DNA of 64,000 nucleotides from JAOUEA01 sp963797635 (GTDB taxonomy: Bacteria; Actinomycetota; UBA4738; HRBIN12), in contig CAWCPZ010000011.1 of the NCBI GenBank assembly GCA_963797635.1, positions 124,001 through 188,000 on the forward strand, written 5' to 3'. Every line of letters starts with the position of its first letter. Position 1 is the stretch's first letter. Shown piece after piece: positions 50,514 through 59,705 of this stretch. The notes beneath the pieces were generated by a model. That model worked only from the letters and a program-made list of their open reading frames with translations. It was not told the origin of the DNA and did not search any database. A program made the translations under genes and the position numbers.

Positions 50514-51680
50514 ATGGACGCTCCCCAGAACTACCTCGCCGTCATCAAGGTCGTCGGCGTCGGCGGAGGCGGGGTGAACGCGGTGAACCGGATGATCGAG
50601 GCAGGCCTCCGGGGCGTCGAGTTCATCGCCGTCAACACGGACGCCCAGACGCTGTTGATGTCCGATGCGGAGGTCAAGCTCGACATCGGCCGTGAGACCA
50701 CCCGCGGGTTGGGGGCCGGCTCCGATCCGGAGGTCGGCAAGGGCGCCGCCAGCGAGCATTCCGACGAGATCGAAGAGATCCTCAAGGGCGCCGACATGGT
50801 GTTCATCACCGCCGGCGAAGGTGGCGGCACCGGCACCGGCGGCGCGCCCATCATCGCCGAGGTGGCCCGCGGGCTGGGCGCCCTCACGATCGGCGTCGTC
50901 ACCCGTCCGTTCGGCTTCGAGGGGCGCAAGCGTGCGACCCAGGCCGACCTCGGGATCACCGAACTGAAGAAGGCCGTCGACACGCTCATCGTCGTGCCGA
51001 ACGATCGTCTGCTCCAGGTCGCCGATCCATCGATGCCGATGGTCGAGGCCTTCCGCATGGCCGACCAGGTGCTGTTCCAGGGCGTCGACGGCATCACGTC
51101 GTTGATCACCACGCCCGGCCTGATCAACCTGGACTTCGCCGACGTGAAGTCGGTGATGTCGGGTGCCGGTTCGGCGCTGATGGGCATCGGGCTCGGGTCC
51201 GGCGCCGACCGCGCCGCCGAAGCGTCCAAGGCGGCCATCAGCTCCCCGCTGCTCGAGTCCTCGATCGATGGGGCCAAGGGCGTGCTGCTCTCGATCGCCG
51301 GCCCCACCGACCTGACGCTGCACGAGGTGAACCAGGCGGCCGACGCCATCACCAAGGTGGCCCACCCCGACGCCAACATCATCTTCGGTGCCGTCGTCGA
51401 CGACGCGCTCGGCGAAGAGGTGCGCGTCACCGTCGTGGCCGCCGGGTTCGACAAGGTGGCGCCCACCGGCCAGACCTCGAACCAGTTCGAGTCGCGGCTG
51501 TCGCGGCTGCTCGAGGAGCCCGAACGCACCGAGACCTCGGAGCGCGAGCCCCTGCCGTCGATCCTGATCGAAGACGCCGAGGAGGAGACCGACATCTTCA
51601 CGTCCGACGCCGAACCCTCGCCGTCGGTCTCGTTCGATGCCGAAGAGGACCTGGACATCCCCGACTTCCTGAAGAGCTGA
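50514..51680 (+). CDS. ftsZ: Cell division GTPase FtsZ
   Basis: 388 residues from ATG 50514 (GAAGGCGAAGAG upstream). NYLAVIKVVGVGGGGVNAVN, FIAVNTDAQTLLMSDAEVKL, and the tubulin signature FITAGEGGGTGTGGAPIIAE bind GTP; the T7 catalytic loop is GLINLDFADVKSVMSGAGSA. After a short acidic linker, the C-terminal peptide EDLDIPDFLKS is the conserved tail that binds SepF and other partners. FtsZ polymerises into the Z ring at midcell. It follows ftsQ as in other Actinomycetota and has its own strong promoter. Confidence 0.97.
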   Translation: MDAPQNYLAVIKVVGVGGGGVNAVNRMIEAGLRGVEFIAVNTDAQTLLMSDAEVKLDIGRETTRGLGAGSDPEVGKGAASEHSDEIEEILKGADMVFITAGEGGGTGTGGAPIIAEVARGLGALTIGVVTRPFGFEGRKRATQADLGITELKKAVDTLIVVPNDRLLQVADPSMPMVEAFRMADQVLFQGVDGITSLITTPGLINLDFADVKSVMSGAGSALMGIGLGSGADRAAEASKAAISSPLLESSIDGAKGVLLSIAGPTDLTLHEVNQAADAITKVAHPDANIIFGAVVDDALGEEVRVTVVAAGFDKVAPTGQTSNQFESRLSRLLEEPERTETSEREPLPSILIEDAEEETDIFTSDAEPSPSVSFDAEEDLDIPDFLKS

Positions 51681-51720
51681 TCGGGCACGCATCACCCCGC
51701 GCGGCCCTGCGCGAACCGTA

Positions 51721-51792
51721 GGGGCGGGGAGGATCAACAGCGAGGAGGCGCCCTTCCCCCGCCTCTTGGCCGAGAGCGATCCTCCCCGCCCC
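51721..51792. repeat. 72-base inverted repeat after ftsZ
   Basis: GGGGCGGGGAGGATC (51721-51735) and GATCCTCCCCGCCCC (51778-51792) are perfect 15-bp complementary arms. The 42 bases between contain a second, smaller pair (GAGGCG with CGCCTC), so the RNA could form a long stem capped by an inner hairpin. It lies 41 bases after the ftsZ stop. No U-tract follows, so a factor-dependent terminator, processing site or palindromic repeat element are all possible. Confidence 0.7.
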
Positions 51793-51855
51793 TCTTCCAT
51801 GTCCGCACGCCGCCGGCGCGCGATCCCCGAGGAGCGCGGCGGGTACCGTGACGCG

Positions 51856-52542
51856 ATGCCGCTCGATCGCGACCACGTCCTGGCCAACCTCGCCACGATC
51901 CGATCCGGGATCGAGGCGGCGTGTGACCGTGCGGGCCGGGACCCGGCCGATGTGCTGCTCGTGGCGGCCGCCAAGCGCGTGCCCGCCGAGGCGGTGCGAT
52001 GGGTGGCCGAGGCCGGCGTGACCGCGATCGGTGAGAACTACGTCAACGAGCTCCGCGAGATCCACGACGAGGTTCCGGGGGTTCGCTGGCACTACATCGG
52101 TGCGTTGCAGACCAACACCGCCCATCACGTGGCGGCCCTCGCCGACGTCGTGGAGACGCTCTCGGGGGAGCGGGCGACCGCCCGCCTTGCCCGGCGAGCC
52201 GCCGACGACGGCCGGCGCCTCGACGCCCTGATCGAGGTCGACCTGACCGGGGACCGGTCGGGGGTCGGACCCGACGAGGTCGGTGCCTTCGCGGACCGGG
52301 TGGCGTCCCTCGAGGGGCTCCGGCTGCGCGGATTGATGACGTTGCCGCCGCTCACCGAGACCGCCGAGGAGGCCCGGCCGTGGTTCCGGCAGCTCCGCGA
52401 GCTGCGGGATCGCGTGCGTGAGAAGCACCCGGACGTGGTGGACTTGTCCATGGGGATGTCGTTGGATTACCAGGCTGCAGTAGAGGAAGGCGCTACCATG
52501 GTGCGGATCGGGACGGCGTTGTTCGGTCCGAGAACGCCGTGA
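51856..52542 (+). CDS. yggS: PLP homeostasis protein, YggS/PROSC family
   Basis: 228 residues from ATG 51856. DVLLVAAAKRVPAEAVRWVA supplies the PLP lysine; TAIGENYVNELREIHDEVPG, VRWHYIGALQTNTAHHVAAL, LRLRGLMTLPPLTETAEEAR, VVDLSMGMSLDYQAAVEEGA and MVRIGTALFGPR follow the family exactly. YggS proteins carry PLP without catalysing a known reaction and buffer the cofactor. In actinobacterial and firmicute genomes the gene sits between ftsZ and sepF, as here. The frame extends upstream through the inverted repeat, but homology begins at this ATG. Confidence 0.94.
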   Translation: MPLDRDHVLANLATIRSGIEAACDRAGRDPADVLLVAAAKRVPAEAVRWVAEAGVTAIGENYVNELREIHDEVPGVRWHYIGALQTNTAHHVAALADVVETLSGERATARLARRAADDGRRLDALIEVDLTGDRSGVGPDEVGAFADRVASLEGLRLRGLMTLPPLTETAEEARPWFRQLRELRDRVREKHPDVVDLSMGMSLDYQAAVEEGATMVRIGTALFGPRTP

Positions 52543-52569
52543 GGTCTGGTCGATGACCGGGAGGAAGTG

Positions 52570-53040
52570 ATGGCCGGCGTGTGGAAGAAGACCCTGAACT
52601 ACCTCGGGCTCGTCGAGGAAGACGAGGATTTCGTCGACGAGATGCCCGAGGCCGACACGGCGCCGGTTCGTCGTATGCGTCCCCAGGCTGTGCGTGAGGT
52701 GCCCGCCGAGGCGGAGGGCGTGGTGCGCACGATCGCCTCGCCGCGTCCCGCGGTGGCGGCCACGGGCGCGATCCACAAGTCCGAGCCGAAGCGGTTCAAC
52801 GAGGCCCGCGAGGTCGCCGACCATTTCAAGGAAGGCACCGCGGTCATCATGAACCTGCAGTCGACCGACGATTCGATCGCACGGCGACTGGTGGACTTCG
52901 CCTCCGGGCTCGTCTACGGGCTCGACGGCAAGATCGAACTGGTGGCCAACCGCGTCTATCTGCTCACCCCGGCGGACGTCGAGGTCTCGGCCGAAGAGCG
53001 CGAGCGGCTGGCAGGCGGCGGCTTCTACAACCAGTTCTGA
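52570..53040 (+). CDS. sepF: Cell division protein SepF
   Basis: 156 residues from ATG 52570 after GGGAGGAAG. The N-terminal MAGVWKKTLNYLGLVEEDED is the amphipathic membrane-binding helix; an acidic linker follows; the DUF552 core is FNEAREVADHFKEGTAVIMN, LQSTDDSIARRLVDFASGLV, then YGLDGKIELVANRVYLLTPA. SepF polymerises on the membrane and tethers FtsZ through its C-terminal peptide, replacing FtsA, which is absent here. It lies 27 bases after yggS. Confidence 0.95.
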   Translation: MAGVWKKTLNYLGLVEEDEDFVDEMPEADTAPVRRMRPQAVREVPAEAEGVVRTIASPRPAVAATGAIHKSEPKRFNEAREVADHFKEGTAVIMNLQSTDDSIARRLVDFASGLVYGLDGKIELVANRVYLLTPADVEVSAEERERLAGGGFYNQF

Positions 53041-53066
53041 CCGCCTCCTCGATCGGCCTCGGCTGT

Positions 53067-53072
53067 TAGCCT
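53067..53072 (+). promoter_or_regulatory. -10-like TAGCCT upstream of yggT
   Basis: TAGCCT followed by eight bases and ATG 53081, no ribosome binding site. It may be an internal leaderless promoter for yggT-divIVA. Confidence 0.4.
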
Positions 53073-53080
53073 TCGGCCCG

Positions 53081-53359
53081 ATGATCGCGGTTTCCCCCGT
53101 CGAAACGACGCTCTGCGTCGCCCTCACGGTCTTCAACCTCGTGTTGCTGGCCAGGGTCATCGTGAGCTGGATCGCGCTGGCGGGGGCTCGTCCTCCGGCC
53201 ACCGGACCGCTCCGCTCGGCCTATGAGCTGTTGTTCGACGTCACCGAGCCGGTCCTGCGCCCGTTGCGCCGGATCGTGCCGCCAGCAGGTATGTTCGACC
53301 TGTCCGTCGTGATCGCGTTCGTCATCATCTTCGTGCTGCGGACCGCGATCTGCGGCTAG
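53081..53359 (+). CDS. yggT: YggT family membrane protein
   Basis: 92 residues. Two helices, LCVALTVFNLVLLARVIVSW and MFDLSVVIAFVIIFVLRTAI, flank the conserved loop LFDVTEPVLRPLRRIVPPAG, the signature of the YggT/YlmG family. Members sit in the membrane next to division genes and are linked to division or osmotic homeostasis without a settled mechanism. It lies between sepF and divIVA, as in many Gram-positive genomes. No ribosome binding site precedes the ATG. Confidence 0.9.
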   Translation: MIAVSPVETTLCVALTVFNLVLLARVIVSWIALAGARPPATGPLRSAYELLFDVTEPVLRPLRRIVPPAGMFDLSVVIAFVIIFVLRTAICG

Positions 53360-53388
53360 ATCAGGCCAAGGGCCAGGGGGGCTCGACG

Positions 53389-54198
53389 ATGGGGAAGAAG
53401 GACAAGGCCACACAGGACCAATCGTTCGCCGCGCCGGCGCCGGCCACCGCGTCGAGCGCATCGAGCATCTTGGGACCGCTCGACGTGCAACAGAAGGAGT
53501 TCCGCGTCTCCCGCTTCGGCGGGTACAAGATGCGTGACGTCGATGAGTTCCTCGACCGGATCACCGACTCCATGTCGGCGCTGACGGTGGAGAACGAGCG
53601 CCTCCGCAAGGGAGCGCCGCCATCGATCGTGGGTACGCCCGACCTCGCCGATGTCTCCCGCCAGGCGGACGAGATCATCGAGCGGGCCCGCGCCGAAGCG
53701 GCTCGCATCGTCGCCGAGGCCAAGGCGACCGGCGCCCAGCCCGCGGGAGGTCAGCCGGGAGCGGCGGCCTCACCCCAGGAGCGCGCCGCGGTCACCGCCT
53801 TCCTGACGCGGGAGCGCGAGTTCCTGCAGAGCCTGGCGGGCCTGGTCCAAGAACACGCGGAGCAGGTGCGCGGCATGGCCAAGACCGCCAAGCGTGCCCC
53901 GGCGCCCACGGACACCCCGCCCGCGGCACCCAGGGCCGAGGCACCCACCCCCAAGGCGGAAGCGGCACCCACCCCGCCCGCGCCTGCGGCCACGACCTCA
54001 CCGGCGTCGCCGACGCCTCCGGCCGCTGCGCCCGCCGCCCCGAAGCCGAAGCCGGCCGAGGACCGCCCGGCCGCGCCCGAGCCCACGGTCAGGATCGAAG
54101 ATCCCGAGCCCGCATCGGTGGGCCGTTCGGAGTCCGAAGGCGACGCGCCCGCGGAATCCGACCGTTCCCTGCGCGACCTGTTCTGGGGCGAAGACTGA
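53389..54198 (+). CDS. divIVA: DivIVA-domain protein
   Basis: 269 residues from ATG 53389. The N-terminal DivIVA domain is LGPLDVQQKEFRVSRFGGYK, MRDVDEFLDRITDSMSALTV, then ENERLRKG, starting unusually late (about residue 25). A helical segment (QADEIIERARAEAARIVAEA) can form the coiled coil. About 90 residues of alanine/proline-rich linker follow (PAPTDTPPAAPRAEAPTPKA and more), then a distinct C-terminal motif SDRSLRDLFWGED. DivIVA senses negative membrane curvature at poles and septa and recruits growth machinery. It is the last gene of the division run. Confidence 0.88.
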   Translation: MGKKDKATQDQSFAAPAPATASSASSILGPLDVQQKEFRVSRFGGYKMRDVDEFLDRITDSMSALTVENERLRKGAPPSIVGTPDLADVSRQADEIIERARAEAARIVAEAKATGAQPAGGQPGAAASPQERAAVTAFLTREREFLQSLAGLVQEHAEQVRGMAKTAKRAPAPTDTPPAAPRAEAPTPKAEAAPTPPAPAATTSPASPTPPAAAPAAPKPKPAEDRPAAPEPTVRIEDPEPASVGRSESEGDAPAESDRSLRDLFWGED

Positions 54199-54208
54199 CC
54201 GAGCGGAT

Positions 54209-57200
54209 CTAGGCGGGCGAGGCGAACGCCGCCTTCTGCACGCTGACGGTCACCGGTTCGCCGTCGATCTCGGCTGCCCGCGTCGGGCCGTCGAGCTCGC
54301 CCAGGATCAGATCCACGGCCAGGGTTTCGCCGACCACCGTGTCCCGGTGTGCCGCGATCGCCGCCATCACCGTGGGACCGGCCTCGACGCCCAGCTGGAT
54401 CCGATCGCTGACGTCGAGGCCGGCATCCTTCCTCGCGTCCTGGATCACGCGCACCAGTTCGCGCGCGACGCCTTCGCGACGCAGGTCCTCGTCCAGATCC
54501 AGGTCGAGCGCCACGGTGAGACCGCCGTCGCTGGCCACGCCCCAGCCCTCGCGCACGTCCTGGGCCAGATCGACGTCGTCGCTCCCGAGGTCGACGTCGC
54601 CGCTCGGCAGCGACACGGTGACGCGCTCGCCACGAGCGAGCGCTCCGGCGAGCGTTCCGTCGTCGTCGGCCAGCGCGGTCGCCACCTCCTTGACCCTTGG
54701 CCCCAGCGTCGGGCCGAGCGCCTTGAAGTTGGGCTTGGCCCGCCAGCCACCCAGCTCCTCGGCGGACTCCGCGAACGCCACCCGCTTGACGTTGAGCTCG
54801 TCGGCGACGACGTCGAGCAGCGGTGTCATCGCCGCGTGGTCGCCGGCGTAGTGCACGACCGCTTCGGCGAGCGGCTGGCGAACCCGCGTCTTGGTCTCCA
54901 CGCGGACGGTCCGTCCCAGGCCCACGATCGCGCGCGCCGCCGCCATGGCGTCGTCCAGGCCCGCATCGCGCGCGGCCTCGTCGGGGTGCGGGTAGTCGGC
55001 CAGGTGCACCGAGTCCGGCCGCCCGTCGCGGCCGGCGGCCAGGTTCTGCCACAGCGCCTCACTGACGAACGGGGTGAACGGCGCCAGCAGCGTCGCGACC
55101 GTCACGAGGCACTCGTAGAGGGTGTGGAAGGCGGCGTCGGAGTCGGGTCCGCCGGAGCCGGCCGGGTTCCAGAACCGGCGGCGGGATCGGCGCACGTACC
55201 AGTTGGACAGGTCGTCGACGAACGCCTCGATCGCGCGGCCCGCGCCGGTGGCGTCGTAGGCATCGAGGCCGTCGCGGGCCACGGCGACGGTGTGCGCGAG
55301 CCGCGACAGCACCCAGCGGTCGAGCAGCGGACGGTCGCGCACCGGCGGCGCCTCGCCGGCGGGATCGAAGTCCTCGGCATCGGCGTAGGTGACGAAGAAC
55401 GAGTACACGTTCCACAGCGTCAGCAGGAACCGGCGCAGCACGTCGTCCAAGACCTCGTGGCCGATCCGGCGCGATCCCCACGGCGAGCCGTTCGTGAGCA
55501 TGAACCAGCGCAGGGCGTCGGCCCCCTGACGGTCGAGCGCTTCCCACGGGTCGAACATGTTGCCGAGGGACTTCGACATCTTCTTGCCGTCCTCGGCGAT
55601 CAGGTGGCCGAGGCACACGACGTTGCGGTAGGCCGACTCGTCGAAGTGCAGCACGCCTTCGGCCATCAGCGTGTAGAACCACCCGCGCGTCTGGTCGATC
55701 GCCTCGGAGATGAAGTCGGCGGGGAAGTGCGCGGCGAACTCGGCTTCGCCCCGGCCGAGCTCGGGCTGGTAGCCCCACTGCGCGAACGGCATCGCGCCCG
55801 AGTCGTACCAGGTGTCGATCACCTCGGGGACCCGGGTCGCGGTCTCGCCGCACTCCACGCACGGGAAGGTCACCGCGTCGATCGCGGGGCGGTGCGGGTC
55901 CACGTCGGACACGTCGCGGCCGGCGAGCTCGCCGAGTTCGGCGAGGGAGCCGATGGCCTTCACGTGGCCGTTCGGCGCAACGCCAGATCGGCAACGGCGT
56001 GCCCCAGTAGCGCTCGCGCGAGAGCGCCCAGTCCACGTTGTTCTCGAGCCAGTTCCCGTAGCGGCCGTGCTTGATGTGGTCGGGGAACCAGTTGACGTGT
56101 TCGTTGACCTCGAGCAGCCGGTCCTTCACGGCGGTGGTGCGGGCGTACCACGACGTCCGCGCGTAGTAGAGGAGCGGCGTCTGGCATCGCCAACAGAACG
56201 GGTAGTTGTGTTCGTAGGTCTCCTCGCGGAACAGCACGCCGCGTTCGCGCAGGTTCTCGACGATCTTCGGGTCGGCGTCCTTGACGAACGAGCCGCGCAC
56301 GAACTCGGGTGCCTGGTCGGTGAACCGGCCGTCGTCGCCCACGGGCTTGTAGACCGGCCACCCCTGCGCCCTGCCCACCTCGAGGTCCGGGGCCCCGAAC
56401 GCGGGCGCCAGGTGCACGATGCCGGTGCCGTCCTCCATCGAGACGAACTCGGCCGCCACCACCACGTGCGCGTCCTCGACGTTGGGGAACGGCGGCTCGT
56501 ACCGCGCGCCCACCAGATCCGAGCCGGGGAGCGTGCGGACGACCTCGCCCTCCTCGCCGATCGCCGGCTCGCGCAGGGCCGCGGCGACGATCAGCCGCTC
56601 TCCGTCCACCTCGACCACGACGTACTCGGCGTCGGCGGCGACCGCGGCGCCGGTGTTCGACGGCAGCGTCCACGGCGTCGTGGTCCACACCACCAACGAT
56701 GCGCCGACCAGGGTGGGGTCGGGCGCCTCGACGAGCGGGAACCGCAGGAACACGCTCGGGTCGTCCACGGTTCGGTAGCCGAGCGCCACCTCGGCGTCGG
56801 ACAGCGCGGTGCCGCACCGGGGGCAGTAGGCGGTGACCTTGTCGGCCTCGACCAGCAGGCCGCGTTCGTGCAGTCGCTTCAATGACCACCAGACGCTCTC
56901 GATGTAGTCGGCGGACATCGTCCAGTACGCGTCGGAGAGGTCGATCCAGAAGCCGATCCGCTCGGTGAGCCGCTCCCACTCACCGACGTACCGCTGGACC
57001 GAGACCCGGCAGCGCTCGTTGAACTCGGCGATCCCGAAGGCCTCGATGTCCCGCTTGCCCTTGGTGCCGATCTCCTTCTCCACCTCGATCTCGACCGGCA
57101 GGCCGTGGCAGTCCCATCCACCCTTCCGCGGCACCCGATACCCGGTCATCGTCTTGTACCGCGGGTAGACGTCCTTGAAGGTTCGCGGCTCCACGTGGTG

Positions 57201-57377
57201 GACGCCCGGCTTGCCGTTGGCCGTGGGTGGTCCCTCGTAGAAGATCCAGGCGGGGGCGCCCTCGCGTTGGGCGAGCGAGCGCGCGAACACGTCCCGGTCC
57301 TTCCAGAACCCCAGGATGCCGCGCTCGAGCTCCGGGAAGCTCACCTTGGCGTCCACCGACTCGAACCGCTTCGTCAT
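54209..57377 (-). CDS. ileS: Isoleucyl-tRNA synthetase, frameshifted
   Basis: ATG 57377. About 1055 residues once a surplus base near 55972-55976 is bridged (IWRCA then NGHVKAIGSLAELGELAG). The class I signatures are ANGKPGVHHVEPRTFKDVYP (HIGH motif as HHVE, typical of the long eukaryote-like type) and EDGKKMSKSLGNMFDPWEAL (KMSKS). TRGWFYTLMAEGVLHFDESA and the anticodon-binding domain (SRLAHTVAVARDGLDAY) follow. It charges tRNA-Ile. The length and HHVE signature fit the mupirocin-insensitive IleS2 class. A T-box riboswitch precedes it. Confidence 0.93.
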
Positions 57378-57409
57378 CTCGTCCCTTCCTCAACCGCGTC
57401 CGGGCATGG

Positions 57410-57445
57410 AAAACGCCCCGTCCCATCCGATGCCGGGACGAGGCG
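57410..57445 (-). terminator. T-box intrinsic terminator upstream of ileS
   Basis: On the minus strand CGCCTCGTCCC and GGGACGGGGCG form an 11-bp stem (one G-U pair) around a 10-base loop, followed by TTTT (57413-57410). It lies just past the T-box sequence and 33 bases before the ileS ATG, the position of the alternative terminator in transcriptional T-boxes. Confidence 0.85.
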
Positions 57446-57710
57446 TGGGCCCCGCGGTACCACCCCGCTTGCCGCCGGCCTCGCGACCGGTGACCGCTCT
57501 GGGACCGCCTGCACGGTCCTCCGCGATGACGGGCGGAACCCGCCTGCGTCTACTCCGGTGCGCCGGCCGTCGGCGCCCGTTTCGGGCAGGGGCTCGGGGA
57601 GGATGATCGCGGGGTGCTGGCCACCGGGCTCCCACCGTCCCCGGTTCGCTCTGCGGCGCCACGGTCCCCACGACCGCGTTCCCGTCACTGCCTGTGACCG
57701 GCATGCTACA
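57410..57710 (-). ncRNA. T-box riboswitch of ileS
   Basis: The minus strand at 57468-57452 reads GGGGTGGTACCGCGGGG, the conserved T-box sequence (GGGTGGTACCGCG) that pairs with the 3' end of uncharged tRNA. Upstream, GCGATCATCC around 57610-57601 offers an ATC isoleucine specifier codon in the expected Stem I part. Downstream is an intrinsic terminator, so control appears to be transcriptional attenuation. A possible -10 (TAGCAT, near 57709) marks the 5' end. Exact Stem I boundaries were not folded. Confidence 0.9.
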
Positions 57711-57814
57711 CCGGCCGATCCGGGGCCCGAGGGAGGGGGTGGCGGTCGCCAGGGCGTGGACCGCGGAACAGGCCCTCTGACCTGCGGTGATGCGCTTCTG
57801 AGAGCCCCATCTGC

Positions 57815-57820
57815 TACCCT
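57815..57820 (+). promoter_or_regulatory. -10-like TACCCT upstream of the DksA/TraR-like gene
   Basis: TACCCT followed by nine bases and ATG 57830, without a ribosome binding site. The upstream region is shared with the divergent ileS leader. Confidence 0.4.
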
Positions 57821-57829
57821 TCGCCGACC

Positions 57830-58213
57830 ATGGCCGAGACCAAGCTGACGAAGAAGGAGATCACCGATCTCCAGGCCCGCCTCGTCGAGGAGCGGGGCGA
57901 GTTGCAGACCCAGCTCGCCACCCTCGAAGAGGACACCTTCGCCACCACCCAGTCCGAGATGTCCGGTGACGTCGGCCTGGACGACGAGTCCGCCGACGCC
58001 GGAACGGCCACCTTCGAACGCGAGAAGGACCTGTCGATCGAGCAGAACGTCCGCGACCTCCTCGACAAGATCGAACGTGCGCTCAAGCGCATCGACGACG
58101 GCACCTACGGGGTCTGCGAGCGGTGTGGCAAGTCCATCGAGAAGGCTCGTATCAAGGCGCTGCCGTACGTCGACCTCTGCATCAAGGACGCTCAGGCGCA
58201 GTCGCGCCGATAG
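57830..58213 (+). CDS. DksA/TraR-type zinc-finger regulator with one zinc ligand missing
   Basis: 127 residues. Coiled-coil segments (LTKKEITDLQARLVEERGEL; EQNVRDLLDKIERALKRIDD) flank the acidic DEESADAG-like region read here as GLDDESADAGTATFEREKDL. The C-terminal finger is YGVCERCGKSIEKARIKALP, then YVDLCIKDAQAQS. Three cysteines of the Cys4 finger are visible; the fourth is replaced by Asp (CIKD). Proteins of this type enter the RNA polymerase secondary channel or act as CarD/RbpA-like modulators. First of three closely spaced genes with lspA and rluD. Confidence 0.85.
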   Translation: MAETKLTKKEITDLQARLVEERGELQTQLATLEEDTFATTQSEMSGDVGLDDESADAGTATFEREKDLSIEQNVRDLLDKIERALKRIDDGTYGVCERCGKSIEKARIKALPYVDLCIKDAQAQSRR

Positions 58214-58217
58214 CGCC

Positions 58218-58709
58218 GTGGACCGCGTACAGCGGCGCGGCGCCACCCTCCTGTTCGCCTTCGCCGGGTTCGCCTATCTGCTGGACCGCCTCACGAAGCT
58301 CTGGGCGGAGCGAACCCTGCAGGACGCGCCCGCCGACCTGATCCCCGGGGTGCTCACGCTGCGGTTCACGACGAACTCGGGCGGTGCGTTCAGCATCGGC
58401 GGCAGCGCCCCGTGGTTGTTCGCCGGCGCCACGATCATCGTCTCGGTGCTCATCGTCGCCACCGCGTTCCGCCACCGGAACATGCTGACCGCGGTCGCGC
58501 TCGGGCTGATCCTGGGCGGCGCGCTCGGCAACCTCACCGACCGGGTGGTGCGTGGGTCCGGGTTGCACGGTCGCGTCATCGACTTCATCGACTTCCACAT
58601 CTGGCCCATCTTCAACCTCGCCGATTCCGCGATCGTCGTGGGCGCGGTGCTGCTGGCGATCGCCTCGATGCGCCCGGACGAGGTCAGCGAGGCCGACGTT
58701 GACGCGTGA
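58218..58709 (+). CDS. lspA: Lipoprotein signal peptidase II
   Basis: 163 residues from GTG 58218, four bases after the previous stop. Four helices (GATLLFAFAGFAYLLDRLTK; WLFAGATIIVSVLIVATAF; NMLTAVALGLILGGALGN; FNLADSAIVVGAVLLAIASM). The catalytic aspartates are in GALGNLTDRVVRGSGLHGRV and FNLADSAI; TNSGGAFSI is the conserved NxGxAFS motif. It cleaves the signal peptide of diacylglyceryl-modified prolipoproteins in the membrane, which would include the lipoprotein at 4370. It overlaps rluD by 11 bases. Confidence 0.94.
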   Translation: MDRVQRRGATLLFAFAGFAYLLDRLTKLWAERTLQDAPADLIPGVLTLRFTTNSGGAFSIGGSAPWLFAGATIIVSVLIVATAFRHRNMLTAVALGLILGGALGNLTDRVVRGSGLHGRVIDFIDFHIWPIFNLADSAIVVGAVLLAIASMRPDEVSEADVDA

Positions 58710-59607
58710 GGCGCACGTCGCCACGCCGGGACGCCTCGACGCCGTGCTGGCGGAGCTGACCGGGCTGCCTCGCGCCGACATCCAACGGGCGATCACGGCC
58801 GGGCGCGTCACGGTCGACGGCGAACCCCGCGCGAAATCGTTCCGCCTGGCCGGGGGAGAGGCGCTCGTGATCGAGGTCCCGGACGACGCCGAGCTCGAGC
58901 CCGAGGGCCCGGCGGTCCCCGTCCGCTACCGCGACGAGGACCTGCTGGTGATCGCCAAGCCGCCGGGCCTGGTCACGCACCCGACCGAGAACCGGCGCAG
59001 CGGCACGTTGGTGAACCGGCTGCTGGGCATGGGTGAGCCGCTCTCGACGACGGGGGGTCCGCTGCGCCCCGGCATCGTGCACCGGCTCGATGCCGGCACC
59101 TCGGGGCTCATGGTGATCGCGCGCACCGACCGTGCCCACGAGGCGCTCGCCGAGATGCTGAAGGATCATGCGATCGAACGCCGATACCTGGCGCTGGTGC
59201 GCGGCGAGGTGGAGCACGAGGCGTTCGCCATCGACGCACCGCTGGGTCGGCGGGCCGACAAGGTGGTCGTCGATCACACCGAGGGCCGGCCGGCCGAAAC
59301 GGCCTTCGAGGTCCGTGAGCGCTTCGACGGCCTCACGCTCCTCGAGGCGATCCCGAAGACCGGCCGCACCCACCAGATCCGCGTGCATCTGCAGGCGATC
59401 GGGCACCCGATCGTGGGGGACAAGGCCTACGGGGGCGGGGGCGATGCCGCGAAGCGGCTCGGCCTGCAGCGCCCCTTCCTGCACTCGTGGAAGATCGCGT
59501 TCGACCAGCCGCATCACGGGGAGCGGATCGAGCTCGAGGAACCCCTTCCCGACGATCTCGAGACCGCGTTGCGGCTCGCCCGGGCGCAGACGATCGAGCG
59601 AGCGTGA
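58699..59607 (+). CDS. rluD: RluD-type ribosomal large subunit pseudouridine synthase
   Basis: 302 residues from TTG 58699, chosen because it overlaps the lspA stop and begins just before the S4 domain (TPGRLDAVLAELTGLPRADI, then QRAITAGRVTVDG). The catalytic block is GIVHRLDAGTSGLMVIARTD (Asp of HRLD). LPKTGRTHQ-like IPKTGRTHQIRVHLQAIGHP and VGDKAYGGGG complete the RluA/C/D family pattern. It isomerises specific uridines in 23S rRNA, typically helix 69. The lspA-rluD pairing is widespread. Confidence 0.93.
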   Translation: MTREAHVATPGRLDAVLAELTGLPRADIQRAITAGRVTVDGEPRAKSFRLAGGEALVIEVPDDAELEPEGPAVPVRYRDEDLLVIAKPPGLVTHPTENRRSGTLVNRLLGMGEPLSTTGGPLRPGIVHRLDAGTSGLMVIARTDRAHEALAEMLKDHAIERRYLALVRGEVEHEAFAIDAPLGRRADKVVVDHTEGRPAETAFEVRERFDGLTLLEAIPKTGRTHQIRVHLQAIGHPIVGDKAYGGGGDAAKRLGLQRPFLHSWKIAFDQPHHGERIELEEPLPDDLETALRLARAQTIERA

Positions 59608-59648
59608 GGCTCCCCGAGGCTCCCGGCCGAGGCTCCCGACCTGCACCC

Positions 59649-59677
59649 TTGACGATGGTCCGAGCCGGGCGTACGTT
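59649..59677 (+). promoter_or_regulatory. Promoter of dnaE1
   Basis: -35 TTGACG (59649-59654), 17-base spacer, -10 TACGTT (59672-59677), in the 158-base gap before dnaE1. The core and flanks resemble the dnaE2 promoter at 24077 almost base for base. Confidence 0.7.
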
Positions 59678-59705
59678 CAACCTCCGGCGAATCACACGGA
59701 TGTAA

